Below, in pieces: positions 11,250 to 20,535 of a stretch of 64,000 nt of DNA (position 1 is the first letter of the stretch; every line of letters starts with the position of its first letter). The stretch comes from Ascoidea asiatica (Eukaryota; Ascomycota; Saccharomycetes; Ascoideales; Ascoideaceae): the NCBI GenBank assembly GCA_001600695.1, contig BCKQ01000009.1, positions 496,001 through 560,000 on the forward strand. Direction: 5' to 3'. Made by a program: the position numbers and the translations under genes. Below the pieces are notes generated by a model that saw only the letters and a program-made list of their open reading frames with translations, did no database searches and was not told where the DNA came from.

Positions 11250-12330
11250 GGGTATTATAAAGTATTGTTTTTCTAGTCACAAATAGTTTCAGATGAGAGC
11301 CACAGAAAGCGATCTTCAAAATTGTTCCATCTAATTCTGATATAATATATTTTCCATATCCATTATATTTTGAGATAAAATATGGCCCTAACCACCTGGA
11401 TCTGTAGTAAGACCTACGATCACTTTTAATTTTTTATTTGATAATAAAACTAATGTCCCTTCTTTAAAAGATTTAAATCTAACATTGTTTCTAGCGTCAT
11501 AATATTTTTTAATATAGGTTCTTATTTTTTCCAAATTATTACCAGCCTCTGCTTGAATAGATACCATAAGTTCAAATTGAGCAGCTCTAATTAATCGAAA
11601 TTCTAAACTTGTAAGTTTTTTAGCATATTTTCCAGGAAAGGATGACACTAAATGGTCAATAGACAAAAGAGGCATCAAACCATACATCAAAAAATAAGGA
11701 CTATAACCTGTACTTTTCTTGGTAATAACCCGATCAGTAAAAAGAATTGCATTTAGATGTTTGACCCCTGGGCCAAACTGAGCAACTTTTTCTAATCCTT
11801 CTTTTAGAACCTTGTGTCCTCTTTCCACCAAGCCGTTGGCCTTAGGGTCGTAAGGGGATGTAGTGATGTTTTTAATGCCAAACTTTTGTAATAAAATAGG
11901 AACAACTCCTTTATTCTCAGGCCCTCCAATCATGTTTTATATTCAAGACTTGACCATAACGACCAAAAATATCTTCGTACAAAAATTCAGCAATATTGTA
12001 TGATGTCAAATTTTTCAATGGCCTAGCCTCAACAAAATTAGGGAAGTAATCATGAGCAACTACAGCAGCATTGTATCCTTCATCACTTGGCAAATAAATA
12101 GCATCAATAGCAATAGTGTGAAAAATGGTTTTTATCACTACAGGTTTGAGTGGTTCTTTTTGTGCAGCAGTTTTAGACATCGTTTGACAAATTAAGCAAC
12201 TATTAATATGGTATGCAATATCTTTGTTCATACCTGGCCACCAGTATCGAGCCGATATAGCATTTTGCATTCCAACTAAAGCTCTGTGTCCTAGTTCCTT
12301 CTTTTGTGGTAAACGGTCTGATTCAAACTC
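11250..12330 (-). pseudogene. Retrotransposon integrase remnant (three frames)
   Basis: Integrase of the Ty3/gypsy type in three frame segments. First: the N-terminal H-H-C-C zinc module (GHRALV...H...CLIC, about 12190-12300) and the first part of the core, with the first catalytic Asp in IDAIYLP and the second in IKHD, stopping at 11917. Second: from 11933, GGPENKG continues the motif around the second Asp in another frame; NGLVERGHK carries the catalytic Glu; this frame ends at 11388 with DPGG. Third: a GPY/F module (RWLGPYF, then GYGKYIISELDGT and SHLKLFV) lies in yet another frame at about 11395-11270. All catalytic residues are present but split by two frameshifts, so this copy should be inactive. 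Confidence 0.75.
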
Positions 12331-13757
12331 ATATGATCATCTTTTTCTGGATTTAACATTGGGAGTTCATAGAGCATAACTATATGCACCTGTGTATTAA
12401 GTGCATGGTTCATTCTTACTGTAATTCCAAACTCGGCAATGAAATTAGCTCCAATAATATTATCATGATTGGAAACATAAAGATTAATAGGATAAGTGTA
12501 TCCACTTATTGTAACCGTAGTCTGAACTACACCTAACATGTGGCTGATTCTTTCCCCAATACCTAACACAGTTTTATTGGTGGGATTAACTGTAAGTCCT
12601 GCTAACTCATCATTTCTTTGACTAATCAAACTAACTTGGGCACCTGTGTCGAATAGCATTTTTACCAGTAACCTGTTATTTAATGTTGTTGATATGCAAT
12701 AGGCGTAACCTGAGTATTCCATTGACTTTTTAGAGTCGTCAATGTCTTTTACATTCGGTGTTTTTTCATTACTTTCCCTTTCACTGTCAATTTCAGATTC
12801 TGTCATATCGGAAAGTGACTCAACCCTTGCATCATATATTTCTTCATATTCTGTATTATAATCATTTGGTTGGGTTGTATCATCATTAACCTTTCTATTC
12901 GTTTTATTATATCCTGCGATATCAGAATCCAGAATGTCTTGTCTTTCATCGTCATAGTCAACATCATCTTCAACATCATTTTCAACATCATTTTCAACAT
13001 CATCCTCAGATGAATTATAACCATAAACCTTTCCAATGTTAGCTGTTGGCTTCGGAATTGGAATTGCAACCGATTTCATTTGCTTCTGTAGTGCAGTCTT
13101 TATTTCTTTTGAATACGCTGATAAGTTTGCTAAATTTGTGGTGATTGGAACTTTTGTGAATAGTGTTTTAATAATTTCTTCCGGTGAATCTGCCATTACA
13201 GCGACAGTAGCAGCATAGTAATTGGTCCTTACTCTTTTCTTTTTCTCGACTGATTTATCATCAATATTCATACGAGTATCTTTAGTAGCAGCGGGTCTGT
13301 TTACCAAAATGGATCTTTTAGGCTTAGGAGTAGCTGGATTCAACATATCTCTAACAGCTAAGGGCTTTTTAGCTCTGGTTGATTTTGAAGTTAATTTATG
13401 ATTACCTTTTGTATTGTTAGCAGCTTTCATGTCGAATGGTTCAACCATATCATCTGTAATTGTCTTGACTATTCCGTCAGTGTATTTTCCAATTAAATCA
13501 TAAGATTCTTCTCTGGACTCGTCTGCATAATCATAGTCTTTAACAACATTGACATTGGTTTGTTTGACTGCAGTATTGGTACTTAAGTCTCTAATCTTAG
13601 AAGATTTATTAAAAGGCCTAGTATCGAAAAGGATTCTTGCTTTTGTTTTTGAATCGTTTAAAAAGTACATATCAGTTGGATCTTTATATGCTAACCCATC
13701 GCTTAATAATTGAGCAATTTCTTGGAAATCTCGCATTATGTGATCCTCACTACCACA
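12291..13757 (-). pseudogene. Retrotransposon protease region (gag-pol linker plus aspartic protease)
   Basis: This frame continues directly after the gag TAG; the first ATG is at 13736, giving 481 residues. A long acidic, variable linker carries an NDVEND-type repeat (about 12965-13010) and is followed by an aspartic protease near residues 355-440: MLFDTGAQVSLIS has the catalytic D-T-G, and IIGANFIAEFG is the ILG-type flap-side motif. The frame ends at 12291 shortly after the protease. Where reverse transcriptase should start, the sequence changes frame and enters the integrase zinc module. The protease itself looks intact. Without RT and RNase H the polyprotein is incomplete. Confidence 0.75.
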
Positions 13758-13766
13758 CTATAAACA
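13725..13766 (-). other. CCHC zinc knuckle interrupted by TAG and missing its last cysteine
   Basis: In one continuous frame the codons read C-L-stop-C-G-S-E-D-H-I-M-R-D-F. This is the retroviral knuckle pattern C-x2-C-G-x3-H-x4-C with a TAG (13758-13760) in the second x position and Phe in place of the final Cys. Confidence 0.75.
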
Positions 13767-14580
13767 GCTAATGTAATTATTCATCCCAATCCTATTTCTA
13801 CTGGTTCCGGTTTTAGCACCTTCAATATTTGCCATCTTAATTGATAACAGACTCATTTGTGAAATAAGTTTATCCATGTGAGATTCCATTGATTTAGGAG
13901 CGACATGTTCTGTCATCCTGTTATTGTATGAATTTCTTATCATACTAGGAATTTTATTCACAGGTTGTTTTGAGAATTTTGTTGTCTCCTGTTCAGTTAA
14001 AACTAATTCGTGTTTGGAAATTCCTGAGAGGAATTCGAATTCAACAATTTTTAAATAAACATTATGCCAATCTTCTTTTGCATTATATTTGCCGTAGCCT
14101 TTAGTATAGAAATGAAGAGCCTTATTTGTATTTAATACCTCAGCCATTACATTCGCGAAATGTTCGATTAAGAAATTGTACACATGATAGTAAACAACTT
14201 CTTTTTCTCTTTCAATTGCAAAATTTACTTCTTCCAAAATGTTCCTCAATAATACAGGTCTTTTGTTAGTCGATCCTTTCAACAATTTATTTAACACAGC
14301 TTCTAATGAGTACATTGGCTTTATACTTGTTGTAAACTTATCATCAAGTACTGTCCCGTCAATGTTTTCTGTTTTAGAAGCTTTGGACAGCCTGTGCAAT
14401 AAAAATTCTAATTTTTTGACTAATAATATCATCAATATACTGATTATTGCTAAGAAAATATTGGAGTTCCAAAGGAGTAACATCATTTTCATTGACAATT
14501 AGATGCAACTGAATGAGCCATGCCTCACCCTCACCCTCTAGATTTCTGATAGGGGATATGTTTTTTCTAAGAGCTCCCAT
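13758..14580 (-). pseudogene. Retrotransposon gag remnant (frameshifted)
   Basis: Gag-like capsid region at the 5' end of the element. An ATG at 14580 opens a frame of 68 residues (MGALRKN..., GEAWLIQLHL) that stops at 14374. The reading then continues in another frame (residues HRLSKASKTEN onward) to 13758, so one frameshift lies within about 14380-14450. The downstream part has the helical, charged composition usual for Ty3-type capsid and ends in NNYISC, the first cysteine of a zinc knuckle, immediately before a TAG codon. The leader between primer site and ATG is about 385 bp. Not functional as one frame unless rescued by recoding. Confidence 0.7.
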
Positions 14581-14964
14581 ATCTAAGCACCGATTTTAAA
14601 TTACCTATAACTGTACCAAAGAATTTTACTTCTATCAACCAGTATTATATTTAATAACTGCTTTGAATTTGCAAAAAGTCTAGGGTTAAACTTTTTTTTA
14701 CAGCAACGATTTAATTTTGAATAGTTCTTGAATAACCTTCAGTATGTCCAGTAAATATCCGGATTACTAAACTAAAATAATATTAATGATTGGAAGTTTG
14801 ACGATCAGTAGTGAAAAACTTAAATAACTTCCTTGAAAGTTAAAATAATTTTGCAACAAAGAGATACCAACAAAAAATAATTTATAACCAATAATATCGT
14901 TCCTTAATAAAAAGACAATTTTTCAAATAAAACCCAAAACAACAGCAAATTAAAATGATCTTAT

Positions 14965-14980
14965 CAGGGTACGACCACCA
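14965..14980 (-). other. Candidate primer binding site
   Basis: Four bases inside the 5' LTR end, the minus strand reads TGGTGGTCGTACCCTG. It begins with TGG, the complement of a tRNA CCA end, and its complement would be an acceptor stem ending ...GACC-A-CCA. It does not resemble the initiator-Met type (TGGTAGCG). The ending ACC-A-CCA is like yeast tRNA-Leu genes, but the primer tRNA cannot be named without the genome's tRNA set. Confidence 0.45.
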
Positions 14981-14984
14981 CAAT

Positions 14985-16002
14985 TGTAAGATTCTCAACG
15001 CTTCTACTCGTTCAGTACAATAATCAATATCACCACGTGTCGACGAGTTAATAACTAGCAGCTCAAAATGCTTACTATTAAAAACCAAAGCTACATCCAA
15101 CGACGTGTAACAAAAAAGAGGTTTCATCCAAACATTGGATTTTTTATTTCAATTTTACTGTTTAATATATTGATTTAAAATCTTTTATTGATTATTAAGT
15201 TTTTAACTCTTAAAATTGATGGATTGTTTGATAATTAATTCAGCTAATTTATGGCGATAAAAAAAATAATAAGAGTATTTATATAAAATTTAAGGGCATG
15301 AATGTTAGAAAAGGAGTTGTTTAAAATGTACTGAATCAAGTGAAAACAAATTGGTGAGATTGTAAAATTGAGAAATGTCACATTTAAAGATAAATGTTGA
15401 AATTGTAGGATTGTAAATAATAAAACTGATTCATAATTGTTGCAATTATAAACTTGTAAATAGTTAAACAGATAAATAATTGTTGAAATTGTAAACTTGT
15501 AATTAGTATAGCTTATAAATAATTGTTGAAATTGTAAAGTTGAGCCTTGGTGGTGAAACTGTAAAAGCAAAATTGTTGGATTTTGAGGCTGAAAACGTTG
15601 AAGACACCACGAATTTATTTCACATGCAATTGATAGATTTATGTGTCAGAGATTCAATTGGGCATGCTGATGCTAACCCATGGACCTATGAGACTAAAGC
15701 ATTGAAAATTGGCAATAATGGTTGTTTTTATGAATGACTTAATAGTTGGATTATGAGACTCAAAACTTGTTCAAGGAGGCTGAATTATTGGTTTGTGGGA
15801 GATAGTATGTAAAAATAACATATAAATTTGAAACAAGTTTGCTGGGGGAGATCCATAAAGATGGCGTCAATTTGATAAAAAAATTAAGAAATGTTAAAGG
15901 ATAGGCTAGGACGGAATATATACGGAAATTGAAACCGTAAACGGATAAATGACAAATGGAAGTAAGTGATTTCAATTTAATTTAAATCGCTTCCTTTCAA
16001 CA
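14985..16002 (-). repeat. Right LTR (5' LTR of the minus-strand element)
   Basis: Second copy of the direct repeat, beginning TGTAAGATTCTC on the plus strand. If extended to CA at 16001-16002 the LTR has canonical TG...CA ends when read on the minus strand (TGTTGAAAGG...CTTACA). Firm homology to the left copy ends near 15992. Six substitutions to the left LTR sit within about 25 bp near 14996-15020 and several more lie between 15709 and 15992; the roughly 690 bp between are identical by eye. Confidence 0.85.
15349..15563. repeat. 43-bp tandem repeat array inside the right LTR
   Basis: The same five-unit 43-bp array as in the left LTR, offset by 4793 bp and identical by eye. Confidence 0.8.
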
Positions 16003-16198
16003 TGACAAATTTTCGGGCTTTAAAATTCGATTCTATTAAAACACAGGATCTCAACAAAGATCAATGCTACGTATTTAAAAATGGGTTTTTTTATTAATGA
16101 GACCAATTAATTTGGTTATATAACGAATGAAACTTAAATGCCTATAAAACCAATTAGTCTATTATAAATTACTTATTTTTGCTCAATCGTGGTCATTC

Positions 16199-17207
16199 TT
16201 AAACCACTTTGGAATCATTGTTTTCCTCTGAATTAGAAGAAGTCTTTGAATTTTCAGTTGCATTAGTATGAAAAGAAAGCATACTAGAATCTATACCAGA
16301 ATATCTTCTAACCAACTCAGTTATTTGCCATGGAAAAGCTCTGAAAACAGGTAAAATGTTTGCATAGAAAGGTAATTTAATCTCTCCTCTTCTACCAAAT
16401 TGAACTGAACAAAATACAAATCTTGCTAAATATTCTGGATCAAGCTCAGGAGCTAATAATGAACTTGGAGATCTAACACCATCAAACATTTTAGTATTTA
16501 ACTGACCTGGGCATATAAGCAATGTTTTAACACCAGTTCTATTAAATGAAGGTGGACCTAATTCATAAGTTAAAGACTCATGAAGAGCTATTAAACCAGA
16601 TTTTGAAGCACCATATGCACCTGATAAAGAATGTTAGAAATCAATAAAATGAAAAAAATCCGAAATTGCAGGACAAAAAAGTTTACTTACTTAATCTTGC
16701 TGGAGACATATATCCTAAAACTGAAGCGATTGTAACAATGTAACCACGTTTTATTTCAAGCATATCAGGTAGGAAAGCTTTGATTGTATAGAAACTGGAT
16801 AAAAGATTTATTTGAATAGTTCTTTCAATCTCGGAATAACTAAGATCTAACAAGGATTTCCCTGTTGTGATTCCTGCATTGTTAATTAATAAGGTCATAA
16901 CTCCTATTTCTTTTTTTATTTGAGAAGCCACTTTTAAAACCTGATCATTATTACTTACATCACATTTATAATAGGTTACACCTGGAAAATCATCATCAGG
17001 TTTGGGAGCAACATCAAGAACAACTACTATAGCACCTTTTTTACTAAATATAGAAACTAATTCTTTTCCTAATCCTGAACAACCACCAGTTATTAAAACT
17101 TTATCTCTATAAGGATCAAATATGGTTCCTATTATAGTATCAGTAACTTGTCTATATTTTCTATTGAATTGATATAATAAAAGAGAAGAAGCAAGCAACC
17201 CGGTCAT
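16199..17207 (-). CDS. TDA5: Short-chain dehydrogenase/reductase, TDA5-like, one intron
   Basis: Two exons: 16691-17207 and 16199-16620, joined across a 70-bp intron (16621-16690) with donor GTAAGT, branch-like TTCTAAC and acceptor CAG. Total coding length is divisible by three (312 residues), and the splice restores the active-site motif. Classical SDR features: N-terminal membrane-anchor-like segment (about 4-14), nucleotide-binding GGCSGLG (41-47), NNAG (109-112), catalytic Ser162, and Tyr175/Lys179 in YGASK. Known: family members of this length with an N-terminal anchor reduce or oxidise lipids, steroids or retinoid-like alcohols; yeast Tda5 is an uncharacterised member and its gene also has an intron. 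The substrate is unknown. The orthology call rests on length, anchor and motifs. The intron falls between the Ser and Tyr of the catalytic site. Confidence 0.75.
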
Positions 17208-20200
17208 TCAAAAGAAGGCTTTTGAGAGTAATTTTTTAGTTTGTTGAAAATTAAATATTCAAAAAAAATTAACTGTTAAAGGAAAAGCAGCTCAATAACA
17301 AATTTTATTGAATTTCAATAGAAGTTTAATCTTTAATGAAATGACTTTAGTATCTGAATTATTAGTAAAAGTAGTAGTTTCTTGGAGTAATGTTTAAAAG
17401 AAGTTTGAAAAGTATTCAAGAAGAGGAGAATTTAAGTTTTTAAAAAAATAACAATATAATCAAGATAATTACCCCAAGATCAAATTATGAGTACTTTAGG
17501 ATTGAATATGATGATTGGCCCTCATTTGTGTTTTCATTATCAGCTAAGCCATAGCCTATTATCCTCAAGTATAGTCAAAAAATGCGTCTTTCTCAATCTC
17601 TAGAACAAATTGGCTGCCACAAAAGGAACATAACTTTTCTTGTTGATAAATAACTTTGAGAATATGAAATAGGAAAATAAAAAACAAAAATCTATTTTCA
17701 ACAGGAGGAGTAAGCTGCTATTTGAAGCTTGGTTGGAGTTATCTGTTTTGAATTCTTTTAATGAGAAAGAGGAAGCTTTCACCGTCAAAGTTTAACCATA
17801 TAATGTACTTACAATTTTTCACTTATAATAAATATTTTACAACAAAGCTACTTTTGGCGAGCATCAATATTCCATAGAGATATATTTTTCTTGTTCAAGT
17901 TTGGTAGAATTTTCTCAAATTAGAAATAAACAATCTATTGTTAGTTTTAATTTATTTTGTTAAAGCTGACCTTAATTGTAATTTTAAGAGAACGAACTTC
18001 TCTGAATAGTATGATTTGTTTTCAAAGTGGAGTATTAAACAACTATTAAAAGTGTTTTTTATGTATTTTTGAATTTTGATTCTATTACCATTTTTGTGGA
18101 GCCAAAGTCTTATAACGTTATTGTATACAAAAATTATTTTTATATGTTTTTGTGATTCATGATGATTCGATAAATTAATGATACTCGGATTAAAAAATTG
18201 TTTTAAACTTACTGCGTAAAAAAAACGGTCAAGAGTTTAAAGTTTATAGGTCCCGATATCAAGGGTTTTTTTGTCAAGAAAAAGATAATGAATTTCGGAG
18301 CCCTTCTTTTCAAAGAGCCAGAGCCAAATCAAGTAATTCCGCGAACCCTCAGACACATGCGGATATCTGAATTTTTAGTTTCAGTTTGACGGATATAATG
18401 GAAAGATATTACATCCGTAGAATATCAGTAAATTGACAATTCTAAAATGTTGTTCAAAAAATTGTCTACTTAGAAAAAAAACAGTAACTAAATGACTAGA
18501 GAAAAGAGAAAGTAAATTGTTTTTTTTTTGAACCAGTTCTTTTTGAAAATAATTTTCAGCTAATTTAAAAAAAATCTCATGAAATTCGCTTTTGCAAATT
18601 CAATTTATTAGAAGCTTTTTTATTAATTTCCCAATTTCTATTTTGTACGAATAAATTCCAATATGAATGTAATCATTTCAAGGTTTCACTGTATTTTTAT
18701 TTTGAAAAACAAAATTTTTGAGGTTAATACTTCCCACCTAGATTTATGATTATTTTGGTAAAAGTCAGGGAGAATTTCCTCTTCTTTGGCCAAATTTCAA
18801 ATTATTATTTATGTTTGTACATCCGGCAATTTCAACCACTTTTTTATTGTATTACTTTTTATTTTTATTTTTACGTTATTTTATGAAATCTCGGAAGTGT
18901 GATAACGTTGAAATTCTCAGTCTCACTTTTAAACTACGCTCCTAAAATATTCAGAGCTTCTAGAAGGTAAACATAGTTTTCTAGAACATTTTATGAGTGC
19001 ATACTAAAATATTATAAAATCTTTTCTGAAAGAAAATTATTATTCCGACCCCAGAAGAGAAATAAGGTTCAAAGGTTTTTGAAATGTATGCAGCTTTCTA
19101 CCTTAGCTTGATTAACGTTAATTGTTGGCATTATCTCTCAAAATTGGATATGCAATAATCTATTATTCGTGGGTAGTACAAAATACATTTAATGCTGTAC
19201 GTTTTTGAATACCGAAATTCATAATTTCTAGAAGGGTTTAAATTTCACTTTCCTCTAAATCTAAGATTTTCAACTCAAAATAAAATTGTTTATTCAAGGG
19301 AGTAAAGTATATTCTGGCGCCAACTCTGAAAAATTAAAATAATCGGGAGCCTGAACAATTCAGGCTCTCGGCTAAAATGATAAACCCTTGCTAATATTTT
19401 TCAGTAATAAAAAGAGAAAATTGAAAATAATAAAAAAAAATATACATCTGAACTGAAATTCAAACTTTAATTTGCTTTTTTTCATAATTTTTAAAAGTAT
19501 TATTATATCATATTCATTTAAATTTGTGCACTTTTCCAGTGAACTGAAATTGGAATTTCAGCTTTCAGTGTAATTTAAATTATTCCTTGTTTTTCTTTTT
19601 CTTTTATTATTTGAATACTCGTTTCTGTTTATAAATAATATTGACCATAATCAACTTTTTTCAATAATGTTTTGCTCTGTTTTGAATTATCCCAATAAAG
19701 TTGAAAGAAGTAAAGGAATTATGGAAAAGATGAATTTGATGAACAATTTGAAGAGATTTTTTTTTTGTTAGAAACAAAAAATCTCGAATACCCGCTCTTC
19801 AAAGTTTAAGAACATAGTGAAGAATGCCAGATGTTAACCATACATATAGCATTTTTAAATACATAGGATCACATAAATAATCAAATAAGATGATAAAATG
19901 AGAAAAAGGTTATTTGTAAATTTTAGCAGAGCTTTGGATTCTGCTCAAATATATTTGTGAACTTATTACGGTTTTGTTAATATTTACCGATTACTGATTT
20001 GATATTTTGATTATAGAAACATAAAGTGTACATTATGTAATTTACCTACATGCCGAATTCACTTCAAATTGGCTGATTTCTCATTTACCTATAATATAAA
20101 TATAGGAATTTTGGTTAAATAAAATGGCTTTCCAGTACCAGTTAGCCGTTCTTTTTCTATAACAGTACCGAATAATTTCTTTTCAAGTAATTTTTTCTTT

Positions 20201-20535
20201 TATTACAGACTGGAGAAAGATATATGGGCAAGATCTTCTTTTGACATTTTATTTCCCACACGGCCTGATTTGATTATTTGGCCTAACTAAATGGGCCCAG
20301 AGTATTGGCGTCACTTATGCAATGGATTATAGGTTACCCTGCTGTCTAATCTTTGATTTAGTTCAAATCAATTGTTTATTTTTGTTTATTTACAAAAACA
20401 ACCGAAAACAGATCAAATTGTCAAATTATTCTAAAATTTAAAAACTAACAGTGAACAGTGAACAGTGGATAGTGGATAGCGAATAGAGATATTTTTAACT
20501 TATTTTTCAGTTTAATTATATAAAAGACTTAAACA
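17208..20535. other. Second gene desert
   Basis: About 3.3 kb with no supported gene. Seen: a strong hairpin at 19344-19370 (separate entry); the word TATTCTGGCGCCA near 19313, also present in the first desert near 5681; and just upstream of the kinesin gene, a short array GTGAACAGTGAACAGTGGATAGTGGATAG (20451-20479). It may contain the promoters of the flanking divergent genes and decayed sequence. Confidence 0.5.
19344..19370. other. Near-perfect hairpin (12-bp stem, 3-nt loop)
   Basis: Arms CGGGAGCCTGAA and TTCAGGCTCTCG surround CAA. All positions pair, with one G-U wobble if transcribed from the plus strand. No gene is adjacent within 1 kb. Confidence 0.7.

Larger units (their letters stand above)
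10192..16002 (-). mobile_element. Ty3/gypsy-type LTR retrotransposon, internally deleted and frameshifted
   Basis: Two direct repeats of about 1 kb (10192-11210 and 14985-16002) flank about 3.8 kb of minus-strand retroelement coding sequence. In element orientation: 5' LTR (right copy), primer-binding-site-like TGG word, gag, aspartic protease (DTG), integrase zinc module, integrase core and a GPY/F module, polypurine tract, 3' LTR (left copy). GPY/F and the protease-then-integrase order place it in Ty3/gypsy (Metaviridae-like fungal elements). Reverse transcriptase and RNase H are absent: protease and integrase are only about 300 bp apart. Gag, protease and integrase are further cut by at least one stop and three frame changes. 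LTR ends fit TG...CA in the right copy. No target-site duplication is evident. It cannot encode its own replication, so any recent movement needed another copy. Confidence 0.9.
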
